From contig CAIUWU010000290.1 in assembly GCA_903902945.1 (NCBI GenBank), positions 1 through 14,659 of the forward strand: a stretch of 14,659 nt of DNA, given 5' to 3'. Shown here piece after piece: positions 8,966 through 14,659 of the stretch. A model generated the notes under the pieces. It searched no databases. It worked only from the letters and a program-made list of their open reading frames with translations, and was not told the origin of the DNA. Position numbers and translations under genes: made by a program. The stretch is from an uncultured Pseudomonadota bacterium. Lineage in GTDB: Bacteria > Pseudomonadota > Gammaproteobacteria > Methylococcales > Methylomonadaceae. Positions within the stretch are counted from its first letter, which is position 1. Each line of letters starts with the position of its first letter.

Positions 8966-9841
8966 ATGAATTTACGGGATCTAAGCTATCTGATAGCAGT
9001 GGCAGAATTGAAAAATTTCAGTCAGGCAGCCGATCAGTGTTCGATCAGCCAGCCCACCTTAAGTACGCAAATCAAAAAGCTTGAAGATTACTTGGGCGTC
9101 AGTCTGTTTGTACGCGATAGAAACAACGTCGAGATTACTGAAACCTGCCAGGACATTCTACCAATTGCCCAACGGATGCTGGATGATGCGCGCTCGATCC
9201 GGCAAATTGCAGCTCATGCCAATCATAGACATCGCAATATGCTGGCTTTGGGCGCATTTCCTTCATTAGCCAGCTATGTGCTGCCTGAATATGTATTTCG
9301 GATCAAACAACACCATCCGCAATTAAAGTTGCAACTGGTGGAAGAAAAAACCCAGGCCTTGATAGGTTTACTGCTGGATAAAAAACTGGATGCCGCCATT
9401 CTGGCCCTGCCGGTCGAACACGACGCACTGAGTTACCGAACTTTGTTCGAGGATCCATTCACGCTGGCAGTATCGGCCGATCACCCTTTGGCCAATCTTG
9501 ACGAGGTCGATCTGGAGAGGGTGACGCGCGAGAACCTGTTGTTACTGGATGAAGGTCATTGTTTACGGGATCAGGCATTGCAATTATGTGACCCCTCGCG
9601 TTTCGTGGAACACGATTTCCGGGCATCCAGCCTGGAAACCTTGCGCTTCATGGTTAAGAACGGTGTCGGGGTGACGCTGATGCCATCGGTTGCGATCCAG
9701 CCTGATGATAAAGACATCCGCTACATCAACATTCGTCAAAAACCCAGCCGGGCAATTGCGCTGGTCTGGCTCAAAACCCAGCCACGGCTCGAATTACTGG
9801 CAAATTTGGCCACATTGCTGGCTTATAAACCCCTACCGTAA
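8966..9841 (+). CDS. oxyR: OxyR-type hydrogen-peroxide-sensing LysR regulator
   Basis: This is a LysR-family transcription factor of 291 residues. The N-terminal winged helix-turn-helix (about 1-60) has NFSQAADQCSISQPTLSTQIKKLE, and the effector domain follows from about 90. Two cysteines in GHCLRDQALQLC fall at positions 199 and 208, the positions of the redox-active pair in E. coli OxyR, so a peroxide-driven disulfide switch is well supported. Ser100 stands where E. coli has Thr100 and Thr129 is kept, both near the peroxide pocket in the E. coli protein. RASSLETLRFMVKNGVGVTLMPS (about 219-241) is also typical. An AGGA site precedes the ATG. Its placement divergent from katG points to katG as a target. 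Confidence 0.95.
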   Translation: MNLRDLSYLIAVAELKNFSQAADQCSISQPTLSTQIKKLEDYLGVSLFVRDRNNVEITETCQDILPIAQRMLDDARSIRQIAAHANHRHRNMLALGAFPSLASYVLPEYVFRIKQHHPQLKLQLVEEKTQALIGLLLDKKLDAAILALPVEHDALSYRTLFEDPFTLAVSADHPLANLDEVDLERVTRENLLLLDEGHCLRDQALQLCDPSRFVEHDFRASSLETLRFMVKNGVGVTLMPSVAIQPDDKDIRYINIRQKPSRAIALVWLKTQPRLELLANLATLLAYKPLP

Positions 9842-9972
9842 CGTTGCATTGCAACCGATATTCGAATCGCGAAACAGTGCCATAGCCTCAATTTTTTACA
9901 GAATAGTTACAAGAAGATTGCTCGGAGATTGGTTAGACTAGCCGGCTACAAGCAAAAAGTTATTGATTTTCC

Positions 9973-11106
9973 ATGATGCCAGCCAGAGCGATAGCACTAA
10001 AAACCCTCTCCTGCCGAATTGTTTGCGCGGTTTTTATGATCGGCAGTCTGCAAAACCGTGCGAGTGCCGATGACTGGCAATTAAGCGGCAGCATTGATTT
10101 AAGTTATGCCAACGCCTTCCAGAGCGATGCCGAATTGCCGTTTCGTAGCCGGGCATCTTCCTACCGACTCAATGCGTTCAGCCCCAATGTCGGCATGTTT
10201 TATTTAAGCAAGACAGCAAGTGAAAGCTCCCGCTGGGGCATGGAGCTGGGCGGACAGGCTGGCTACGATACCGACGGCCAGGTTCCCGGAAGCGAGCGCC
10301 TGCCGGGCTACAGTATTTTGCGTTATCTGTCCCGCGCCAATGTCAGTTATCTGGCGCCAATTGGTAACGGCCTGACTTTAACCGCAGGACTGATGAACAG
10401 CTTTCTCGGTTTTGATTCACTCTATGCCCGGGATAATTTCAACGTCACCCGTTCCTGGGGCTCGGACTATTCGCCTTATTTTCTGATCGGTGCTGGCGGC
10501 CAGTACACGTTTAACCAAAAACTCAGCGCCGGCCTGTATCTGGTCAGCGATTATGATTATCTGGCCTACCGCAGTGATCAGCCCAAATATGCCGGCCAGG
10601 TGGTATGGACGTTTAACCCGGCATGGAAATATACCCAGAATTGGTTTGCCGGGCCGGAGCAAAACCATACCGATATCGCCAACTGGCGCTATTTTTCCAA
10701 CTCGATTGTGCAATGGAGCCAGGATGATCTGACCATGGCGCTGGCTTATGATGTGGGCACCGAACGCCTGGTTAGCGAACAAAACAAGCAAGCCCTGTGG
10801 ATGAGCGCTTCACTACCCGGACGCTGGCATATAGACGGACCCTGGAGTGTGGCCTTACGGCCGGAACTTTACTGGGACGGTGATGGGCGGATGACCGGTA
10901 ACCGGCAATTGATCAAATCGGTTACCGCGACGCTGGAATATAAAATACCGTTTGAACTGGCATCGATGGTATTACGCAGTGAATACCGTTATGACGATTC
11001 ATCGGGAAATCAGGGTGGCTTCTATCGCAATAACAGGGGCGATTTGATCGACGGCCAGCATACGGTGTTTCTATCTTGCCTGATCAATTTTGATCGCTCA
11101 TGGTAA
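9973..11106 (+). CDS. Putative outer-membrane beta-barrel porin (OmpL/BBP2-like)
   Basis: This is a 377-residue outer-membrane protein. The N-terminus has a signal peptide with likely cleavage after ASA (residue 32), leaving DDWQLSGSIDLSYA. The rest alternates polar and aromatic or hydrophobic residues in strand-like stretches, with many Tyr and Trp. SFLGFDSLYARDNFNVTRSW and YSPYFLIGAGGQYTF resemble the putative beta-barrel porin-2 (OmpL-like) family. The chain ends INFDRSW, and a terminal aromatic residue is usual for barrels recognised by the Bam complex. The substrate is unknown. Two ATG codons stand in tandem at 9973 and 9976, with no clear ribosome binding site. It follows oxyR by 131 bases on the same strand; I saw no clear terminator or promoter in that gap, so co-transcription is open. 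Confidence 0.75.
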   Translation: MMPARAIALKTLSCRIVCAVFMIGSLQNRASADDWQLSGSIDLSYANAFQSDAELPFRSRASSYRLNAFSPNVGMFYLSKTASESSRWGMELGGQAGYDTDGQVPGSERLPGYSILRYLSRANVSYLAPIGNGLTLTAGLMNSFLGFDSLYARDNFNVTRSWGSDYSPYFLIGAGGQYTFNQKLSAGLYLVSDYDYLAYRSDQPKYAGQVVWTFNPAWKYTQNWFAGPEQNHTDIANWRYFSNSIVQWSQDDLTMALAYDVGTERLVSEQNKQALWMSASLPGRWHIDGPWSVALRPELYWDGDGRMTGNRQLIKSVTATLEYKIPFELASMVLRSEYRYDDSSGNQGGFYRNNRGDLIDGQHTVFLSCLINFDRSW

Positions 11107-11118
11107 CCGGGTTATGAA

Positions 11119-11144
11119 GCGGCGAACCAAAGTCTGATCGCCGC
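11119..11144 (+). terminator. Hairpin after the porin gene
   Basis: GCGGCGA (11119-11125) pairs with TCGCCGC (11138-11144) around a 12-base loop, and AATAATTTT follows on the plus strand. It lies 13 bases past the porin stop, before the convergent yggT end. The T-run is short and delayed, so this is a moderate intrinsic-terminator candidate. Confidence 0.55.
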
Positions 11145-11152
11145 AATAATTT

Positions 11153-11728
11153 TCAGCCCAGCAAGACCGCCAGATCACCCAGTGGTGGCAGAATCATCAT
11201 TTTGGCCAGATGCAGCAAGAACAGCGCCAGTAAGGGTGACAAATCGACCATGCCCAGATTCGGCAACACTGAACGGCAAATCCGTAACAAAGGTTCGGTC
11301 AGCGAATAAATCAGCGATGCCGCCGGTGAATACGAACCCATAGACACCCAACTCAGCACGGCGCCGGCCAAAATCGCATAGGTGTAAATATCCATTATCA
11401 GCTTGACCATTTCACTGACGGTCAAAATCAGTAATGACGGCACACTAATCGACAGACCGCTCAGACTCAGCACCAGCCACTGGCTTAGTAACTGCAGTAT
11501 GAAAGCCAGCAATAAAGACGAGGTGTCGGCACGACCAATCGATGGCACGAAGCGGCGCAGGATTTTCAGCGGCGGGTGGGTAATTTTGATTAAAAACTGT
11601 GATAACGGATTGTACGAATCAGCCCGTACCCATTGCAGCATGAAACGCAACATCAGCGCCGCTATATACAGCGAAGCCAAACTGTCTATGACAAATTGCA
11701 AGGGATTGCTCAGATATCCGCCCAGCAT
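11153..11728 (-). CDS. YggT family integral membrane protein
   Basis: This is a 191-residue hydrophobic protein made of two copies of the YGGT domain. The first (about 10-90) contains LRFMLQWVRADSYNPLSQF and THPPLKILRRFVPSIG; the second (about 108-185) contains AILAGAVLSWVSMGSYSP and TEPLLRICRSVLPNLG. Four to five membrane segments are expected. The family's function is poorly defined; links to envelope or osmotic physiology have been proposed. I chose the ATG at 11728, which shares a base with the proC stop (TGATG) and has a GGGAGG site just upstream. A GTG at 11731 would add one residue. Being next to proC is a common bacterial arrangement. Confidence 0.9.
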   Translation of the reverse strand: MLGGYLSNPLQFVIDSLASLYIAALMLRFMLQWVRADSYNPLSQFLIKITHPPLKILRRFVPSIGRADTSSLLLAFILQLLSQWLVLSLSGLSISVPSLLILTVSEMVKLIMDIYTYAILAGAVLSWVSMGSYSPAASLIYSLTEPLLRICRSVLPNLGMVDLSPLLALFLLHLAKMMILPPLGDLAVLLG

Positions 11729-12555
11729 CACTCACCTCCCAGTTGCTTGGACATCTCAATCGAGCGATCCCGGGCCGCATGCAAAGCTTTACTGACCAGT
11801 TCGGTAAACCCGTTGCTCTGAAAGGTTTCGATCGCTTTTTGAGTAGTGCCGCCCGGTGAAGTGACGCGTTCGCGCAAGATGGTCGGCGATTCGGCCGATT
11901 CCAGTGCGATTTTGGCGGCTCCCAATGCCGTCTGCTGAATCAGCAAACGGGCGGAATGCTCATCCAGTCCCAGTTCGACGGCAGCTTTTTCCATTGCTTC
12001 CATCAGCAAAAAGAAATACGCCGGGCCGCTGCCCGACACGGCAGTAACCGCATCCAGCTGACTTTCATCGGCCACCCATAAGGCCAGACCGACAGCACGC
12101 AAGATATTTTCTGCCAGATCTTTTTGCTGATCGCTGACATTGGCGTTGGCATGCAAACCGGTAGCGCCGGTCAGCACCAGCGCCGGAGTATTAGGCATAC
12201 AACGCACGATGGCGACGCGTTCCCCCAGCCAGCGGGACAAACTGTGTTGATTAATGCCCGCAGCCACCGAAACCAGCAAAGGCTGACGTTGCTGAATCAC
12301 AGCAGCCAGAGGCTGCATGACTTCGCGCAGAATCTGCGGTTTTACCGCAATCACCACCACATCGCTGGCTTCAACCACCGTTGCGTTGCTGTCACTGACA
12401 TTAACCCGCAACTGATCTGCATGGCGTTGCAAGGTAGCGGGATTGGCATCCGAAACCCAGATTTGTGCCGGGGCGTGACCGCTGGCGATCAGGCCGCTGA
12501 TCAGACTGGTCGCCATATTGCCGCCACCGATGAAACCGATAGTTTGTGTATTCAT
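11728..12555 (-). CDS. proC: Pyrroline-5-carboxylate reductase
   Basis: This enzyme reduces 1-pyrroline-5-carboxylate to L-proline with NAD(P)H, the last step of proline synthesis. The 275 residues match the family. The Rossmann motif GFIGGGNMA lies at 7-15, AVKPQ at about 70-74 and VRCMPNTPA in the middle. The C-terminal helical domain has VSGSGPAYFFLLMEAM (about 170-185) and the family signature with TSPGGTTQKAIE (about 232-243). It sits 32 bases after murJ and overlaps yggT, so the three are probably one operon. The yggS (PLP-binding) gene that often precedes proC is absent here. The ribosome binding site is weak. Confidence 0.97.
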   Translation of the reverse strand: MNTQTIGFIGGGNMATSLISGLIASGHAPAQIWVSDANPATLQRHADQLRVNVSDSNATVVEASDVVVIAVKPQILREVMQPLAAVIQQRQPLLVSVAAGINQHSLSRWLGERVAIVRCMPNTPALVLTGATGLHANANVSDQQKDLAENILRAVGLALWVADESQLDAVTAVSGSGPAYFFLLMEAMEKAAVELGLDEHSARLLIQQTALGAAKIALESAESPTILRERVTSPGGTTQKAIETFQSNGFTELVSKALHAARDRSIEMSKQLGGE

Positions 12556-12587
12556 AAAGCGTATTTAATTCAGTAAATTACAAAAAA

Positions 12588-14126
12588 TTAATGTTGTCTT
12601 AAAACCAGCTGCCGGAGCCGAAACCCCGATAACCAAAGGCTGACAGCATACACTATCACCGCCAGCGCAATGCTGATGATTAACTGCAGACTGCGTTTTG
12701 AGAAACCCCAGCTCAGCCATAAATCTGCCTCGACAAACTGATATAAGCAAATCGCCAACGCCGTATTGGCAAACACTAGGCGCAGCAAGAACGGCCACCA
12801 GTCCGCTGTCGGCTGATAATGACCGTTCTTCAATAGCAGCAGTAATAAGCCGGCCGCATTCAGATATGCCGCCAGACTGGTTGCCAGCGCCGGGCCGGCG
12901 TGCGCCAGCGGTTTCAGCAGCACGGCGTTCAGCACGATATTGGCGAGCACCGCATAAATGCCGATGCGGACCGGCGTCTGCGTGTCATGGCGGGCGGTAA
13001 AACCGGACACCAGCACTTTGATAATCACGAACGCCAGTAACCCCAGAGCAAAAGCCGCCAGACTTTTAGCGGCCATTGCGGTATCGGTTGCCGAAAAAGC
13101 CTGATACTGAAACAGGGTAGCAATGATAGGCTCGGCCAGCAGCGTCAAACCTATTGTTGCCGGCAATGCCAGCAACAGGACGGCTTTCAGGCCCCAATCC
13201 AGCGCCGCCGAAAAGGCTGGGTAATCTTCGGCAGCATGATGATCGGCCAGTTTCGGCAAAATTGCTGCCGACAAGGCAACACCGAAGATTCCCAGCGGAA
13301 ACTCCACCAGCCGGTCCGAGTAATAAAGCCAGGACACGCTGCCTGCCGGTAAAAACGAAGCAAACACAGTATCGACCAGCAGATTGATCTGCACCACCGA
13401 GACGCCAAAAATGGCCGGTAACATAGCCTTGCCCATTTTGCGCACCGCCTGATCCTGAAAACTCCAGCGCGGCACCGGCATCAATCCCAATCTGATCAAG
13501 GCAGGCAGCTGAAACAATAACTGCGCCAGGCCAGCCAACAACACCCCCCAGGCCAGCGCCGTTACCGGTTCTGCCATCAACGGCGCCAGATAAATGGCTG
13601 CCAGTATCATGGCGATATTCAGCAACACCGGCGTCAGCGCCGGTATCGCAAACTGTCCGTAGGCATTTAAAATGCTGCCGGAAAATGCGGTCAGGGTAAT
13701 GAACAGCAGATAGGGGAAAGTAATCTGCAAAAACTGGATCGATAACTGATACTGACCGCCCTGCCAGATAAATCCGGGCGCAAACAGCATGATCAGCAGC
13801 GGCGCAGCCAGAATTCCCAGCAGTGTCAGTAGCGATAGAAAAACCAGCAGCATTCCGGCACTGCGGTCAATAAACAATTTTAGGGCTTGCCGGCTGCCTT
13901 TGCTTTTAAGATCGGCTAAAACAGGCACAAAGGCATGCGAAAATGCGCCCTCGGCAAACAGGCGGCGTAGGAAATTGGGGATTTTGAACGCCACAAAAAA
14001 GGCATCCGTCGCCGCATTCACACCAAACAGATTAGCCAGCAGAATATCGCGTGCAAAGCCCATTAACCGTGAGATCAAAGTCATGCAGGCAACTACTGCG
14101 GAAGATTTAAACAGACTGGGATTCAA
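12588..14126 (-). CDS. murJ: Lipid II flippase MurJ
   Basis: This inner-membrane protein of the MOP exporter superfamily moves lipid II across the cytoplasmic membrane for peptidoglycan synthesis. The 512 residues fit the 14-helix family (E. coli 511). The N-terminus carries SRLMGFARDILLANLFG and FKIPNFLRRLFAEGAFS, placing Arg20, Arg26 and Arg54 where E. coli has its essential Arg18, Arg24 and Arg52. YSDRLVEFPLGIFGVAL near 270 includes the counterpart of E. coli Arg270. A chain of hydrophobic helices follows to the C-terminus, with a basic end (RLRQLVLRQH). It is divergent from rpsT, the first gene of the minus-strand cluster, and probably co-transcribed with proC. Confidence 0.96.
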   Translation of the reverse strand: MNPSLFKSSAVVACMTLISRLMGFARDILLANLFGVNAATDAFFVAFKIPNFLRRLFAEGAFSHAFVPVLADLKSKGSRQALKLFIDRSAGMLLVFLSLLTLLGILAAPLLIMLFAPGFIWQGGQYQLSIQFLQITFPYLLFITLTAFSGSILNAYGQFAIPALTPVLLNIAMILAAIYLAPLMAEPVTALAWGVLLAGLAQLLFQLPALIRLGLMPVPRWSFQDQAVRKMGKAMLPAIFGVSVVQINLLVDTVFASFLPAGSVSWLYYSDRLVEFPLGIFGVALSAAILPKLADHHAAEDYPAFSAALDWGLKAVLLLALPATIGLTLLAEPIIATLFQYQAFSATDTAMAAKSLAAFALGLLAFVIIKVLVSGFTARHDTQTPVRIGIYAVLANIVLNAVLLKPLAHAGPALATSLAAYLNAAGLLLLLLKNGHYQPTADWWPFLLRLVFANTALAICLYQFVEADLWLSWGFSKRSLQLIISIALAVIVYAVSLWLSGFRLRQLVLRQH

Positions 14127-14146
14127 AATAGTGATTGAGTAATTCA

Positions 14147-14175
14147 GTTATCGGTTGACAATCATAGCATCGCAA
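14147..14175 (-). promoter_or_regulatory. Possible murJ promoter overlapping the rpsT promoter
   Basis: On the minus strand TTGCGA (14175-14170) and GATAAC (14152-14147) are separated by exactly 17 bases. Each matches the sigma-70 consensus at 4 of 6 positions. Transcription would start near 14140, leaving a very short leader before the murJ ATG at 14126. The site overlaps the spacer and -35 of the rpsT promoter. Confidence 0.35.
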
Positions 14176-14183
14176 AAGATAAT
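14155..14183 (+). promoter_or_regulatory. rpsT sigma-70 promoter
   Basis: A perfect -35 TTGACA (14155-14160) is followed after exactly 17 bases by GATAAT (14178-14183, 5 of 6). The sequence directly after the -10 is GCGCGG, a GC-rich discriminator typical of stringently controlled ribosomal promoters. The predicted start is near 14190, about 33 bases before the rpsT ATG. Confidence 0.85.
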
Positions 14184-14222
14184 GCGCGGTTTCTAAATTT
14201 ACCTAAAGACGATTGATAGACT

Positions 14223-14486
14223 ATGGCTAATTCACCACAAGCTAAAAAAAGAGCACGTCAGGCCGAGAACAGCCGTATTCGCAATGCCGGACAGCGTAGC
14301 AACTTGTGTACTTTCATCAAGAAAGTCATCGCCGCTGTAAGAGCAGGCGATAAAGAACAAGCTCAAGCAGCATTTAAAGTTGCTGTTCCTGTTATTGACT
14401 CAGCAGTCAATAAAGGCATTATTCATAAAAATAAAGCCGCTCGTAGCAAAAGCAGACTAAACAACAGACTGCGCGCGATGGCTTAA
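14223..14486 (+). CDS. rpsT: 30S ribosomal protein S20
   Basis: This is the small-subunit protein S20, which binds 16S rRNA near helix 44 and the 5' domain. The 87 residues equal the usual length. The N-terminus ANSPQAKKRARQAENSR is diagnostic, and the basic C-terminus is IIHKNKAARSKSRLNNRLRAM. The protein is almost wholly helical and rich in Lys, Arg and Ala. It is a single-gene unit with its own promoter and terminator. The ribosome binding site before the ATG is weak; E. coli rpsT also starts inefficiently and is under translational feedback, so similar control is possible. Confidence 0.98.
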   Translation: MANSPQAKKRARQAENSRIRNAGQRSNLCTFIKKVIAAVRAGDKEQAQAAFKVAVPVIDSAVNKGIIHKNKAARSKSRLNNRLRAMA

Positions 14487-14505
14487 TTCGGTTATATCGA
14501 ATTCC

Positions 14506-14545
14506 AAAAAAAGCCGCTGTAGTTTAAAGCTACAGCGGCTTTTTT
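14506..14545. terminator. Strong bidirectional intrinsic terminator after rpsT
   Basis: GCCGCTGTAG (14513-14522) and CTACAGCGGC (14530-14539) form a perfect 10-bp stem with a 7-base loop. It is flanked by seven A before and six T after, so it can work in both directions. It lies 20 bases past the rpsT stop and serves rpsT; it could also end the minus-strand gene at the right edge. Confidence 0.93.
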
Positions 14546-14566
14546 ATTGCCTGTTAGTTTTGTTTG

Positions 14567-14583
14567 CGGTGCTTAATGCACCG
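14567..14583. repeat. Small hairpin between the rpsT terminator and the edge gene
   Basis: CGGTGC and GCACCG form a 6-bp stem with a TTAAT loop, 11 bases past the stop of the right-edge minus-strand gene. There is no clean T-run on either side, so it may only assist the main terminator or be chance. Confidence 0.35.
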
Positions 14584-14594
14584 AATACCAATTA

Positions 14595-14659
14595 TTAAGC
14601 CAATAAATTCACCAAAATCTGTTGATAAATCTGGGTCAAGGTTTCTAAATCCTCTAAGC
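14595..14659 (-). CDS. 3' end of an unidentified minus-strand gene
   Basis: An open frame enters from the right edge and ends in TAA at 14595-14597. The visible C-terminus is about 20 residues, ending LTQIYQQILVNLLA, with an amphipathic, helix-like pattern. I do not recognise the family from so little. Support for a real gene is its position just beyond a bidirectional terminator, convergent with rpsT. Confidence 0.45.
   Translation of the reverse strand, partial: LEDLETLTQIYQQILVNLLA

Noticed and set aside
9843..9855. Palindrome GTTGCATTGCAAC right after the oxyR stop as a terminator
   Set aside because: Only about 4 bp could pair around a realistic loop and no T-run follows.
9895..9941. 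Promoter for the porin gene (TTTACA and TAGACT hexamers)
   Set aside because: The hexamers are not at a workable spacing and each lacks a partner, so no promoter is called.

Overview
The window looks like chromosomal DNA from a gammaproteobacterium. RadC, CoaBC, Dut, ArgB, OxyR, ProC, MurJ and ribosomal protein S20 all read as gammaproteobacterial family members. The arrangement radC <- -> coaBC-dut matches the one known in Escherichia coli. A methanotroph-like lineage (Methylococcales) is possible, but that rests only on the general look of the proteins. I see no phage, insertion sequence, CRISPR array, tRNA or rRNA gene.

Layout. Positions 1-2899 (minus strand) hold part of a Bat (aerotolerance-type) operon: a DUF4381 protein, a BatA-like von Willebrand A (VWA) protein and a BatB/TPR-like VWA protein. 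The last runs off the left edge inside a pure polyglutamine tract built from (CAACAG)n. radC follows at 3009-3683 (minus). Divergent from it is a plus-strand operon, coaBC-dut-argB (about 3833-6400), for coenzyme A synthesis, dUTP removal and arginine synthesis. A 14-bp hairpin separates argB from the convergent katG.

The middle is an oxidative-stress locus. katG (minus, 6497-8719) encodes a catalase-peroxidase with a signal peptide, so it is probably exported. It is divergent from oxyR (plus, 8966-9841), whose two redox cysteines sit at the same positions as in E. coli OxyR. The 246-bp gap between them contains a good match to an OxyR half-operator. Downstream of oxyR lies an outer-membrane beta-barrel (OmpL/BBP2-like porin) gene, closed by a terminator-like hairpin.

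The right part holds a minus-strand cluster, murJ-proC-yggT (14126 down to 11153). Divergent from it is rpsT, with a near-consensus sigma-70 promoter and a strong bidirectional terminator. The last 65 bases are the 3' end of an unidentified minus-strand gene.

Most of the window is housekeeping. The points worth a second look are the perfect hexanucleotide polyQ tract, the Asp-to-Asn change in the BatB metal-site motif, the lack of a usual start codon for coaBC, the exported KatG paired with OxyR, and the overlapping murJ/rpsT promoters. I found no clearly novel multi-gene system.
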